From Pseudomonadales bacterium (GTDB taxonomy: Bacteria; Pseudomonadota; Gammaproteobacteria; Steroidobacterales; Steroidobacteraceae), in assembly GCA_020442965.1 (NCBI GenBank), contig JAGRJB010000580.1, forward strand, positions 1 through 6,909: DNA of 6,909 bases, read 5' to 3'. Below, piece by piece: positions 1 to 5,921 of the stretch; position 1 is the stretch's first letter; every line of letters begins with the position of its first letter. Under the pieces are notes generated by a model that was not told the DNA's origin, ran no database searches, and saw only the letters and a program-made list of their open reading frames with translations. A program made the position numbers and the translations under genes.

Positions 1-1125
1 TCGGGCTGGCAAAACTGGCCGCTCGAGTATCAGACGTTCCAATCGCCCGCGGTTGAGGCCTTCATCGCGGAATATCACGATCGCGTGCAGTTCTTTCTCT
101 GGCTGCAATGGTTGGCTGCTGAGCAGTTAGCGCAGGTGCACGCACGAGCACTGCAACTTGGCATGTCAGTGGGACTCTATACGGACCTTGCGGTGGGTGC
201 AGATCCCAATGGCGCAGAGACGTGGGCAAACCGCACGGTGTTCGCGTCGGGCGTTTCGATTGGCGCACCGCCCGATCGGCTCGCGCTCAAAGGACAGGAC
301 TGGGGTTTGCCGCCGCACGATCCCGAACGACTTGCGTCCCGCGAGTTTGGCCCGTTCATCGAGCTGTTGCGCACTAACATGCGTTTCTGCGGCGCGCTAC
401 GTCTGGATCACGTCATGGCGCTGTTCAGGCAGTGGTGGGTTCCGCGCGGCGCGCGCGCGGATGAAGGGGGCTATGTCCACTTTGCGCTCGATACGCTCAT
501 GGCGATCGTTGCGCTCGAGAGTGTGCTGAACCGGGTCGTGGTGATCGGCGAGGATCTGGGAGTCGTACCGGACGAAGTGCGCGGCGCGATGGCCGACTAC
601 GGTGTCTACCACTACAAAGTGTTGTTGTTCGAAAAGGAGGGCAAAGGCTTTCGAGCGCCGCAACGGTACGAGCGGCGGGCACTGGCGACTGCGACGACGC
701 ACGATCTGCCGACGCTCAGAGCCTGGTGGCAGGGTGACGACATCGCTCTTCGCGAGCGACTGGGGCTTTATCCGACGCCGGAAGTCGCATGGGAAATAGT
801 GGAGGAGCGGCGTCGGGATCGGCAACACCTATTGGCATCGTTGGTAGCGAGCGACTTGCTACCCACGACCGTGCACCACGGTGACGATCCCTTCGATCAA
901 GGGTTGGCGGATGCGATTCATGAATTTCTTGCGGCCAGTTCTGCTGAGTTGGTAGCCGTGCAGATGGAAGACGTAATCGGCATGGTCGAACCCGTGAACG
1001 TGCCGGGTACCAGTACCGAATATCCGAACTGGCGCCGTAAAATGAGCGCGTCGATCAGTGAGGTTTTTGAGCGAGCGGGGGTGACCGAATCGCTGCGAGC
1101 GATTGCGCGGCGCCGCGCGGGCTAG
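1..1125 (+). CDS. malQ: 4-alpha-glucanotransferase (amylomaltase), C-terminal part, 5' truncated by window edge
   Basis: Cytoplasmic GH77 enzyme that transfers alpha-1,4-glucan segments between maltodextrins (maltose/glycogen metabolism). The reading frame is open from base 1, so the gene starts outside the window; 374 codons are present, against usual family lengths of about 500-700 residues. The GH77 catalytic core is visible in order: a conserved YTDLAVG...DPNGAETWAN stretch near 178-232; the nucleophile region LRLDHVM (Asp codon 406-408); the acid/base region IGEDLG (Glu codon 550-552); and THDLPT (Asp codon 703-705). The C-terminal NVPGT...YPNWRRK signature lies near 997-1041. All three expected catalytic acids are present, so the visible part looks intact. 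A GTG at 85 is an internal codon and not the start, because conserved sequence continues upstream of it. The gene ends at TAG 1123-1125, inside the convergent neighbour. Family assignment is firm; the rest of the operon cannot be seen. Confidence 0.95.
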   Translation, partial: SGWQNWPLEYQTFQSPAVEAFIAEYHDRVQFFLWLQWLAAEQLAQVHARALQLGMSVGLYTDLAVGADPNGAETWANRTVFASGVSIGAPPDRLALKGQDWGLPPHDPERLASREFGPFIELLRTNMRFCGALRLDHVMALFRQWWVPRGARADEGGYVHFALDTLMAIVALESVLNRVVVIGEDLGVVPDEVRGAMADYGVYHYKVLLFEKEGKGFRAPQRYERRALATATTHDLPTLRAWWQGDDIALRERLGLYPTPEVAWEIVEERRRDRQHLLASLVASDLLPTTVHHGDDPFDQGLADAIHEFLAASSAELVAVQMEDVIGMVEPVNVPGTSTEYPNWRRKMSASISEVFERAGVTESLRAIARRRAG

Positions 1126-2327
1126 TGAATCTTGGCAGCGTCGCGCAAGGATTGGATCATCGACGTCTTGAGCAGGAACGCGTGCGCGAGTTCCGGATCA
1201 GCCGCAGTGCGCATCAAATCGTCCTGGCGCTTGCGTTGAATTTCAGGATCCTTCGCTTCCATCAATTTCTTGTTGTTGATGGTGTGTTCCTGTACGACAT
1301 TCATGCAGATGAGCCGTCGTTGCTTGTCGTATAAATCAAGCTCCGCATCGATATCCGCACCCTCGTGGATGCGCGTAAGGCGACCGGCGAGGTTGTAGGC
1401 ATCGTGAATGCCGCCGTTCATACCCATGCCACCGAGCGGGTTGTTGATATGCGCCGCGTCGCCGGCGATCAGCACGCGACCGCGACGATAGGTCTTCGCG
1501 ACCCGTTGATGGACGCGATAGAGCGTGCGGTGATCAATTTCATACGGCTCGGCGTGGGGCGCCATATGCTGCAATCGATCCTGAATCCACGCATCGGACA
1601 GGAACAAGGAGTCGTCCAGGTTGTTTGGATCTGTTGGAATCAGCACGCGCCACAGGCTCGTGGTCTTGAGCAGCACCAGCCATTCATTTGGATCGGCGAT
1701 GTAGTTTACCAACGAGAGGCGCTCGAATTTTGTTTCGAGCGGAAAGGGAGTCGATGCAACCAGGAACTTCTCGGGATAGGTGAAACCCTCGAAACTGATG
1801 GCGGTGGCTTTGCGTACGCTCGAGTCTGCGCCATCGCTACCGAGCAAAAAGGATCCCTGCACGATCCGCTCACCCTTTGATGTCCACACGAGCACTTCGA
1901 CGCCGTCGCGCGACTCATGCACGCCTTTGACGGTGTGGTCGAACAGGCACTCGACGTTCGGGTAGTCACTCTGAAGTTTGTCCCAGACGATTCCCGTCAT
2001 TCGCCATTGTTCGGTCTGGACGCGGTACGGATGTCGCGTCTCGCCTTGCAAAAGCCCGAGATCGAATTCTGCGATCGCACCGGTGCGTCGATCGCGATAC
2101 TGGTAACGGTCGGCAATGAGACCCTGATCGATGATCGCCTGCGCGATACCGAGTTCTTGCATCATGTCCATGGTGGGTGGATGCCAGGTCGAGGCGCGCA
2201 AGGTCTGGGGTAATTCTGCGTCACCCTCCAACAGCATGACCGGAATACCGCGCTGCGCGAGGTATAGGGCGGCCGTGCAACCGACCGGACCGGCGCCAGC
2301 AATGATCACTGGTTTCTCGATGGGCAT
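1122..2327 (-). CDS. FAD-dependent monooxygenase (PheA/TfdB-type aromatic hydroxylase family)
   Basis: Complete 401-residue flavoprotein of the p-hydroxybenzoate hydroxylase-like group, which uses NAD(P)H and O2 to hydroxylate (usually aromatic) substrates in the cytoplasm. Three family motifs are seen. The Rossmann dinucleotide motif GAGPVG is at residues 11-16, with an acidic residue (E34) closing the second strand. The DG motif LLGSDGADSSVRK spans 161-173. The FAD-ribityl GD motif RVLIAGDAAH is at 284-293, followed by NPLGGMGMNGGIHDAYNL. Arg44 sits where family members contact FAD. There is no C-terminal thioredoxin-like extension of the kind found in longer phenol hydroxylases. The start ATG (2327-2325) lies just before the Rossmann strand, although I see no convincing Shine-Dalgarno sequence upstream. 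The gene is convergent with malQ and divergent from the pilus operon, with no pathway partner beside it, so the substrate cannot be inferred. A role in quinone or secondary-metabolite oxidation is equally possible. Confidence 0.93.
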   Translation of the reverse strand: MPIEKPVIIAGAGPVGCTAALYLAQRGIPVMLLEGDAELPQTLRASTWHPPTMDMMQELGIAQAIIDQGLIADRYQYRDRRTGAIAEFDLGLLQGETRHPYRVQTEQWRMTGIVWDKLQSDYPNVECLFDHTVKGVHESRDGVEVLVWTSKGERIVQGSFLLGSDGADSSVRKATAISFEGFTYPEKFLVASTPFPLETKFERLSLVNYIADPNEWLVLLKTTSLWRVLIPTDPNNLDDSLFLSDAWIQDRLQHMAPHAEPYEIDHRTLYRVHQRVAKTYRRGRVLIAGDAAHINNPLGGMGMNGGIHDAYNLAGRLTRIHEGADIDAELDLYDKQRRLICMNVVQEHTINNKKLMEAKDPEIQRKRQDDLMRTAADPELAHAFLLKTSMIQSLRDAAKIH

Positions 2328-2555
2328 GGTTGCCAGTCTAGCTGAAGTTCCAGCCCGCTAGGCCGATTGATTGCGCGCGCAGGTAGTGCAGCGGCCAGGG
2401 TTGTCCGACTCGCCGATTTTCTGCGTGCCTGCGATGAAATGACGCAATGCTGGTCACAGGCGTATCTGGGCACATGCAACTGATTGCGCGATAGCCGCGG
2501 GGCTCAATCGCTGGTGCAATTCTCCTGCGACTGGTGTCGCGTCAAGGAGGGCTCA
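2328..2555. other. Divergent intergenic region upstream of the pilus operon
   Basis: This is the only sizeable non-coding stretch in the window and must hold the promoter of the leftward monooxygenase and probably that of the rightward pilus operon. I could not find a convincing sigma-70 pair or a sigma-54 GG-N10-GC element on either strand. It contains two short direct repeats: TGATTGCGCG at 2368-2377 and 2481-2490, and GGGCTCAAT at 2500-2508 and 2549-2557. It also contains a small hairpin (GCGAC-TGGT-GTCGC, 2527-2540) immediately before the flp ribosome binding site. The promoter role is inferred from gene arrangement only. Confidence 0.5.
2544..2550 (+). promoter_or_regulatory. Strong ribosome binding site of the first Flp prepilin
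   Basis: AAGGAGG, close to the perfect anti-16S complement, lies 5 nt before ATG 2556. It decides the start: the in-frame TTG at 2484 would add 24 residues ahead of the short basic prepilin leader and has no comparable site. It is the strongest ribosome binding site in the window, which fits an abundant structural subunit. Confidence 0.85.
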
Positions 2556-2822
2556 ATGACTACTTTCACTCGTCGACAACTGGGTCAGGGCATGACCGAG
2601 TACATCATCATCGTTGCGTTGATCGCCATTGCGGCCATCGGCATTTACCAGGCCTTCGGCGATATCTTGCGCGCGCAAACCTCGATCGCCGCATCGGCGT
2701 TGGCCGGGAACAATTCGGGAGGCGCGCGCGGTCTCGTCAATGACGCGCAGAGCCGTAGTAACGACACCGGTTCAGCCGCACGCAACCTGCATGACTTCAA
2801 CGAAGACGCTGGTACGAACTGA
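2556..2822 (+). CDS. flp: Flp-type (type IVb) prepilin, first copy, probable major pilin
   Basis: 88-residue prepilin, the candidate subunit of the Tad pilus fibre. A short basic leader (residues 1-10, ending RRQLG) is followed by QGMTEY, giving the Flp cleavage pattern G-xxxx-E-Y: predicted cut after G10, Glu at +5 (E15), Tyr at +6 (Y16). A hydrophobic helix follows, about residues 16-35. The mature protein would be 78 residues, longer than classic Flp1 (about 50). The extra length is a polar C-terminal tail (about 51-88) with 7 Asn, 4 Asp, 6 Gly and 4 Ser, and no cysteine. The gene opens the operon, has the best ribosome binding site in the window, and is followed by a stem-loop before the assembly genes. 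That arrangement fits high expression relative to the genes downstream. Assignment as a Flp-type prepilin is secure; being the major subunit is inferred from position and expression signals. Confidence 0.85.
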   Translation: MTTFTRRQLGQGMTEYIIIVALIAIAAIGIYQAFGDILRAQTSIAASALAGNNSGGARGLVNDAQSRSNDTGSAARNLHDFNEDAGTN

Positions 2823-2835
2823 ATGCGTAGTGTTG

Positions 2836-2863
2836 GGGTGCGCGGCGGGTCGGCCGCGCACCC
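2836..2863 (+). promoter_or_regulatory. Intercistronic stem-loop between flp and the TadG-like gene
   Basis: GGGTGCGCGGC (2836-2846) and GCCGCGCACCC (2853-2863) form a perfect 11-bp GC-rich stem with a 6-nt loop (GGGTCG). It lies 13 nt after the flp stop and 14 nt before the next ribosome binding site. No T-run follows, so it is not a classical intrinsic terminator. An mRNA-stabilising 3' end for the pilin message, or partial attenuation, is the likely role (inference). Confidence 0.7.
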
Positions 2864-2877
2864 ACGTGAGAGTCACC

Positions 2878-2883
2878 GGAGGA
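2878..2883 (+). promoter_or_regulatory. Ribosome binding site that sets a GTG start for the TadG-like gene
   Basis: GGAGGA lies 7 nt before GTG 2891. Because the start is not ATG, this site is the main reason for choosing it. The protein then begins with a short basic segment (MERYKG) directly before the membrane helix, as expected for the family. Confidence 0.8.
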
Positions 2884-2890
2884 AGTCGCC

Positions 2891-4210
2891 GTGGAACGGT
2901 ACAAAGGACAAGCACTCATCGTCGCATTGGCTTTCACCGCAGCGCTCGGCGGCGTGCTGCTGCTGGTATTCAACGTGGGGCAGCTGGCAAACGGCAAGCA
3001 CCGCCTGCTGGCGACAGCGGATGCGGCGGCGTACAGCGCGGCTGTTTGGCAGGCGCGCAGTCTCAACTATCAGTCCTACATCAATCGCGCCATCGTCGCA
3101 AATGAGGCGGCGATCGCTCAGTCGGTGAGTTTGCGTTCGTGGTCGGGGTACATGAGTGTCACGCTCGATAACATCAACACGGTTGGTCAATTCATTCCCT
3201 ACGTGGGGCAGGTGACCCGAACCTTGTCGCGTATATGGGACCGGGTCGATGCGGCGGCACAACCGATACTCGTCGCGGCTGAGCAAGGCTTGAGCGAGCT
3301 CGATCGGGCTTATGCGCTGGCCGCCGAAGCGATGCATGCAGCGGCGCTGGCCGGTACTGTGCCGCTGGTGCGCGACGTGCTCGCACGCAACGCGCCAGAT
3401 AACGCTCTGACTCGCGGCGGAGCGGTGTTGCTCGCCGAGAACCTGCGAGCGTACCGCTCGCTTACACAGAAGTACGACGGTGCGCGCCGCTCGCGGCAGG
3501 CCGACTTGGTGATCCGGTCACGCGATGGATTCACGACCAATCGTAGCTGGGAGCCGCGCATCGAGGGAGCGACACTGCCGCTGGCACTTCGCAAGCGCGG
3601 CGGTACCGATCTGCTCGGGCTTGACGAGTGGCGCGGCATGGACACGCTCGCGCTTCATCGCCGACAGGGGCTATTCGTGGGTGGTTGGCGCGAATCGGCG
3701 CCCATCGGCTGGGGTGGTGCGCAGAATGGGTCGCGGTCCTGGCGGCGTGGTGAGCACGGCGGCTCGTGGCGGATCAATCCGAGTACCTCGAGACGCGCGC
3801 AACGAGCGACGGAGAACAACTCGGGCTATCGCGGCATCCCGGCGCTGCGCGATGTGGCGGTTGTGTCCGGCGCGCGCGAGCCGCAGGTGCGCGTTGCCGT
3901 CGAAGTAGCGCGTGCTCGCAGCACACTTCGATTGGCAGACTCTGTGCTGCCCGGTGCGCATCTGGTTGTCGGCGTACGCACCGAACCGGTCGCCTACGAT
4001 TCCGAGCTGTCCGCCGGCTCGGTTCGGGCGCTCGCAGAAGCACGGGTTTTTTTCGAGCGAGCCGAACCCAGAGCCGATGGCCGTCGTGAAGTCGGTAGTC
4101 TGTTCAACCCGTACTGGCGCGCGCGGCTCGTGTCGGTACGGCGCGAGACGCGCGGGCAAGCAGCGGCGGCCAACGGGATCGTCGATCCCTTCGTAGTTGC
4201 ATCCCGATGA
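2891..4210 (+). CDS. TadG-like pilus assembly protein
   Basis: 439-residue bitopic protein of the Tad machinery, anchored in the inner membrane with a large periplasmic part. The N-terminus shows the TadG/TadE-like pattern: KGQALIVALAF with a hydrophobic segment at about residues 8-29, then TADAAAYSAA (42-51), the Ala-rich ADAAA motif typical of these proteins. After G6 the +5 position is Val (V11), not Glu, so prepilin-peptidase processing is not expected. The middle is helical and Ala-rich. Residues about 260-315 are rich in Trp, Arg and Gly and look low-complexity. A conserved-looking SLFNPYWRARL sits near the C-terminus (403-413). No cysteine is present and I see no DxSxS metal-binding motif, so the von Willebrand A domain of classic TadG appears absent. 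The stop overlaps the next start (ATGA, 4207-4210). Family-level assignment is good; equivalence to Aggregatibacter TadG is uncertain. Confidence 0.8.
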   Translation: MERYKGQALIVALAFTAALGGVLLLVFNVGQLANGKHRLLATADAAAYSAAVWQARSLNYQSYINRAIVANEAAIAQSVSLRSWSGYMSVTLDNINTVGQFIPYVGQVTRTLSRIWDRVDAAAQPILVAAEQGLSELDRAYALAAEAMHAAALAGTVPLVRDVLARNAPDNALTRGGAVLLAENLRAYRSLTQKYDGARRSRQADLVIRSRDGFTTNRSWEPRIEGATLPLALRKRGGTDLLGLDEWRGMDTLALHRRQGLFVGGWRESAPIGWGGAQNGSRSWRRGEHGGSWRINPSTSRRAQRATENNSGYRGIPALRDVAVVSGAREPQVRVAVEVARARSTLRLADSVLPGAHLVVGVRTEPVAYDSELSAGSVRALAEARVFFERAEPRADGRREVGSLFNPYWRARLVSVRRETRGQAAAANGIVDPFVVASR

Positions 4211-5028
4211 TGCTCCGCATTTACGTGTACGCCTCCGGACAGGCGCTCGTTGAAACGCTGGTGGCCCTACCGCTGCTGCTGTCAGTGTTCATGTGCACGC
4301 TCTACCTCGGACGCTTGCACGACATCGAAGCGCGTGCCATCGCGACCAGCCGCTATGCCGCGTTCGCTGCCGCCGAGCAGCTGCAGACGCAGCCCGTGAT
4401 CGCAATCGACGATCAGGCGGCCGCACGCGTCATTGCACCTGCCGATACGCCGATCCTGCAAAACGAACGCTGGGACGATGCGCGTTGGACTAACTATTAC
4501 GATTCGTCCTGGACAGCACCGACCGATCAACGCCGCTTGATTCACAACCGCGCGGCAGTTCTGGTCCATACGACCAACGGAGCACTCGACGGAGGAGTGG
4601 GCGCGGCGATCGATGCGGCGATCGTGAGTGCGCGCACTGCGGCGCTACTCGGTCGGGGTCGCATCGATCTCGCCAACGACGGGTTGATCTCAAGCGAGGT
4701 GCAGATAGCCGTTGCACCCGTCGGCAGTCTGCCGCGGCCACTCGATGCGCTCGCACTGCGGCTGACATCACGCACGTCGTTATTGGCTAACGGTTGGGGG
4801 GCGAACTCGACCGAACAAGCGGCACGGCGCATTGTGGCCATGCATCCCACGAGCGGCGTCGGCTCACTGCTCGAGTACTTGCAGCCCGCTATTTGGCTGG
4901 CGTCAGTATTGGAGCCTGCATTGCTGCATCTCTGCGTCGGGCGCGTCGATCCAGATATCGTGCCAGCTGATCGATTGCAGAGCGCGCGCAACGCTGAGTC
5001 CGGAACGTGGCGGCCGCGATGCAGTTGA
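4207..5028 (+). CDS. TadE-like pseudopilin
   Basis: 273-residue protein with a TadE-type N-terminus: a short leader ending in SG (residues 10-11), then QALVETLVALPLLL. The cleavage pattern G-xxxx-E is present (cut after G11, Glu at +5, E16), with Thr instead of Tyr at +6. The hydrophobic helix covers about 17-35 and contains one Cys (C30). It is followed by the ARAIATSRYAAFAA helix characteristic of TadE-like proteins. In the family, TadE and TadF are pseudopilins processed by the same peptidase as Flp and needed for pilus assembly. The remaining 200 or so residues are periplasmic and unrecognised. ATG 4207 overlaps the TGA of the TadG-like gene, and ATG 4210 is an equally placed alternative. 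Neither has a visible Shine-Dalgarno sequence, so translation is probably coupled. The 3' end overlaps the next gene. Confidence 0.82.
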   Translation: MMLRIYVYASGQALVETLVALPLLLSVFMCTLYLGRLHDIEARAIATSRYAAFAAAEQLQTQPVIAIDDQAAARVIAPADTPILQNERWDDARWTNYYDSSWTAPTDQRRLIHNRAAVLVHTTNGALDGGVGAAIDAAIVSARTAALLGRGRIDLANDGLISSEVQIAVAPVGSLPRPLDALALRLTSRTSLLANGWGANSTEQAARRIVAMHPTSGVGSLLEYLQPAIWLASVLEPALLHLCVGRVDPDIVPADRLQSARNAESGTWRPRCS

Positions 5029-5738
5029 GTCAGCGATCCTCGTGGGCTGTCCGCGCGCTGATTGTCGTCGGTGTGGCGCTGACGCTGCAGGCTCAGGCGC
5101 GCTCTTCCGGCCATGCGGTCTCCTGGCTGCCCGCGTTGCTACCCGATACATCCATCGAAAGGATGCCGACTGGCACCCGCGTCAACGGGGTCGAACTCGA
5201 AATCTTCGTGGCCTTGTCGGCGTTACCGCGGTCGGTATGGGAATCGCATCTCGAACAGGAGTGGCGCGCCTTCGGCGCCGATTATCGCGTGCAGGCAATG
5301 CTCGACGATGTCCTGGTAGCTCGTCGCCGATTTCCGTGGAACGAGACTGCCCTGATGCGCAGTTTGCCTGGCGGCGGTACCCGCCTCGTGTTCTCCAGGA
5401 CCAATCTGGCTGTGGTTCCTACGTCGGCTGGTTGCGCGCTGGGGTGGCCGCGGCAATTGCAGCTGCGATCTGCTGTTGCATCACCCCGTGTGTCGGGTTC
5501 GGCCGGGGCGCGACTCGAACAGTGTTGGCTCGTTAGTCGGTTGCCGCCACGTAGTGTCATGGTTTTGCTCGACGATACCTGGCGCGCCGCTGGCTGGTTG
5601 CTCGCTCGGCGGCAGGTTGATCCTCTCCTGGGCCGTGCCAGTGCGACCTGGCGTCGAGGTGTCGAGGAGCGTGCTGTGTTTGCAAGCCGATCGAGCCGTT
5701 CGACTGACATCGTGGTCCTTGGACAAGCAACCGAATGA
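5019..5738 (+). CDS. Exported protein of unknown function with an internal duplication, in Tad operon
   Basis: I do not recognise the family. From ATG 5019 the protein is 239 residues. It begins with a clear Sec signal peptide: basic start, hydrophobic core about 13-23, and AQA at 25-27 as the probable cleavage site. GTG 5007 in the same frame would add four residues; I prefer the ATG, though neither has a good ribosome binding site. The mature part contains two diverged repeats. Residues about 60-127 and 166-224 share the ordered pattern LE, S, LP, RSV, WRAxG, ARR, VF(A)SR (for example LP 69-70/175-176, WRA 82-84/188-190, ARR 101-103/196-198). Cys139 and Cys169 could form a disulfide in the periplasm. 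The gene overlaps TadE-like by 10 bp and the next prepilin by 4 bp, so it is translated with them. A periplasmic accessory or minor component of the pilus is the natural inference, but no activity can be assigned. Confidence 0.75.
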   Translation: MQLSQRSSWAVRALIVVGVALTLQAQARSSGHAVSWLPALLPDTSIERMPTGTRVNGVELEIFVALSALPRSVWESHLEQEWRAFGADYRVQAMLDDVLVARRRFPWNETALMRSLPGGGTRLVFSRTNLAVVPTSAGCALGWPRQLQLRSAVASPRVSGSAGARLEQCWLVSRLPPRSVMVLLDDTWRAAGWLLARRQVDPLLGRASATWRRGVEERAVFASRSSRSTDIVVLGQATE

Positions 5739-5911
5739 CCTGCTTCAGACAAACGTCCGGTCAATCGTTGGTGGAGTACGCACTGGTGGTGTCGGTGCTG
5801 GCGATAGCGCTGCTCGCGCACGTCGCCGGCGAGCCGGCCGTTGCAGAGCAGTTAGTGTTCGCGGTCCGTGACTTCTGGCAGTCATTCGCACGCGTCGTCG
5901 CATTGTTGTGA
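5735..5911 (+). CDS. Second small Flp-type prepilin (58 residues)
   Basis: A short gene below usual size cut-offs. ATG 5735 overlaps the TGA of the upstream gene (ATGA) and the frame closes at TGA 5909-5911. The leader (residues 1-9, ending RQTSG) is followed by QSLVEY, an exact Flp-type site G-xxxx-E-Y: cut after G9, Glu at +5 (E14), Tyr at +6 (Y15). A hydrophobic helix spans about 16-31 and ends at Ala-Gly-Glu-Pro; an amphipathic segment (about 38-58) closes the protein. The mature form would be 49 residues, near the classic Flp1 size and shorter than Flp-1 here. It has no visible Shine-Dalgarno sequence, so expression is probably coupled to the gene before it and lower than that of Flp-1. 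That suggests a minor pilin or pseudopilin. The motif, helix placement, operon overlap and CpaB start 10 nt downstream together make it a real gene. Confidence 0.85.
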   Translation: MTCFRQTSGQSLVEYALVVSVLAIALLAHVAGEPAVAEQLVFAVRDFWQSFARVVALL

Positions 5912-5913
5912 GG
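5910..5913 (+). promoter_or_regulatory. Ribosome binding site that decides the cpaB start
   Basis: GAGG lies 8 nt before ATG 5922, overlapping the stop codon of the small prepilin gene. It favours ATG 5922 over the in-frame upstream start at 5868, which lies inside the prepilin gene and would put 18 polar residues before the basic membrane-anchor segment. Confidence 0.7.
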
Positions 5914-5921
5914 TCACAGAA

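Noticed and set aside
397..828. Long open frame on the minus strand inside malQ
   Set aside because: It is antisense to intact catalytic motifs of malQ. Its product is rich in Arg and Pro with no recognisable domain, typical of shadow frames in GC-rich DNA.
1365..1880. 171-residue plus-strand open frame opposite the monooxygenase
   Set aside because: The minus-strand frame carries all the FAD-binding motifs; the plus-strand frame is its mirror with no coherent features.
2471..2490. Possible sigma-54 promoter (GGCAC ... TTGC) upstream of flp
   Set aside because: The GG and GC elements are not 10 bp apart, which that promoter class requires strictly.
2484..2555. Upstream TTG start extending the first pilin by 24 residues
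   Set aside because: It would bury the short basic leader that Flp prepilins have and ignores the near-perfect ribosome binding site before ATG 2556.
2836..2863. Rho-independent terminator after flp
   Set aside because: The stem is strong but is followed by ACGTGAGAG, not a T-run, and the downstream gene has its own ribosome binding site close by. It is kept as a stability or attenuation hairpin.
4047..4053. T7 run in the TadG-like gene as a phase-variation tract
   Set aside because: It simply encodes Val-Phe-Phe in an intact frame. Seven bases is short for slippage-based switching and there is no second signal of contingency.
4542..5114. 190-residue minus-strand open frame across TadE-like and the repeat protein
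   Set aside because: It is antisense to two well-supported genes, has Arg/Ser/Ala-biased composition, and shows no start signal or domain.
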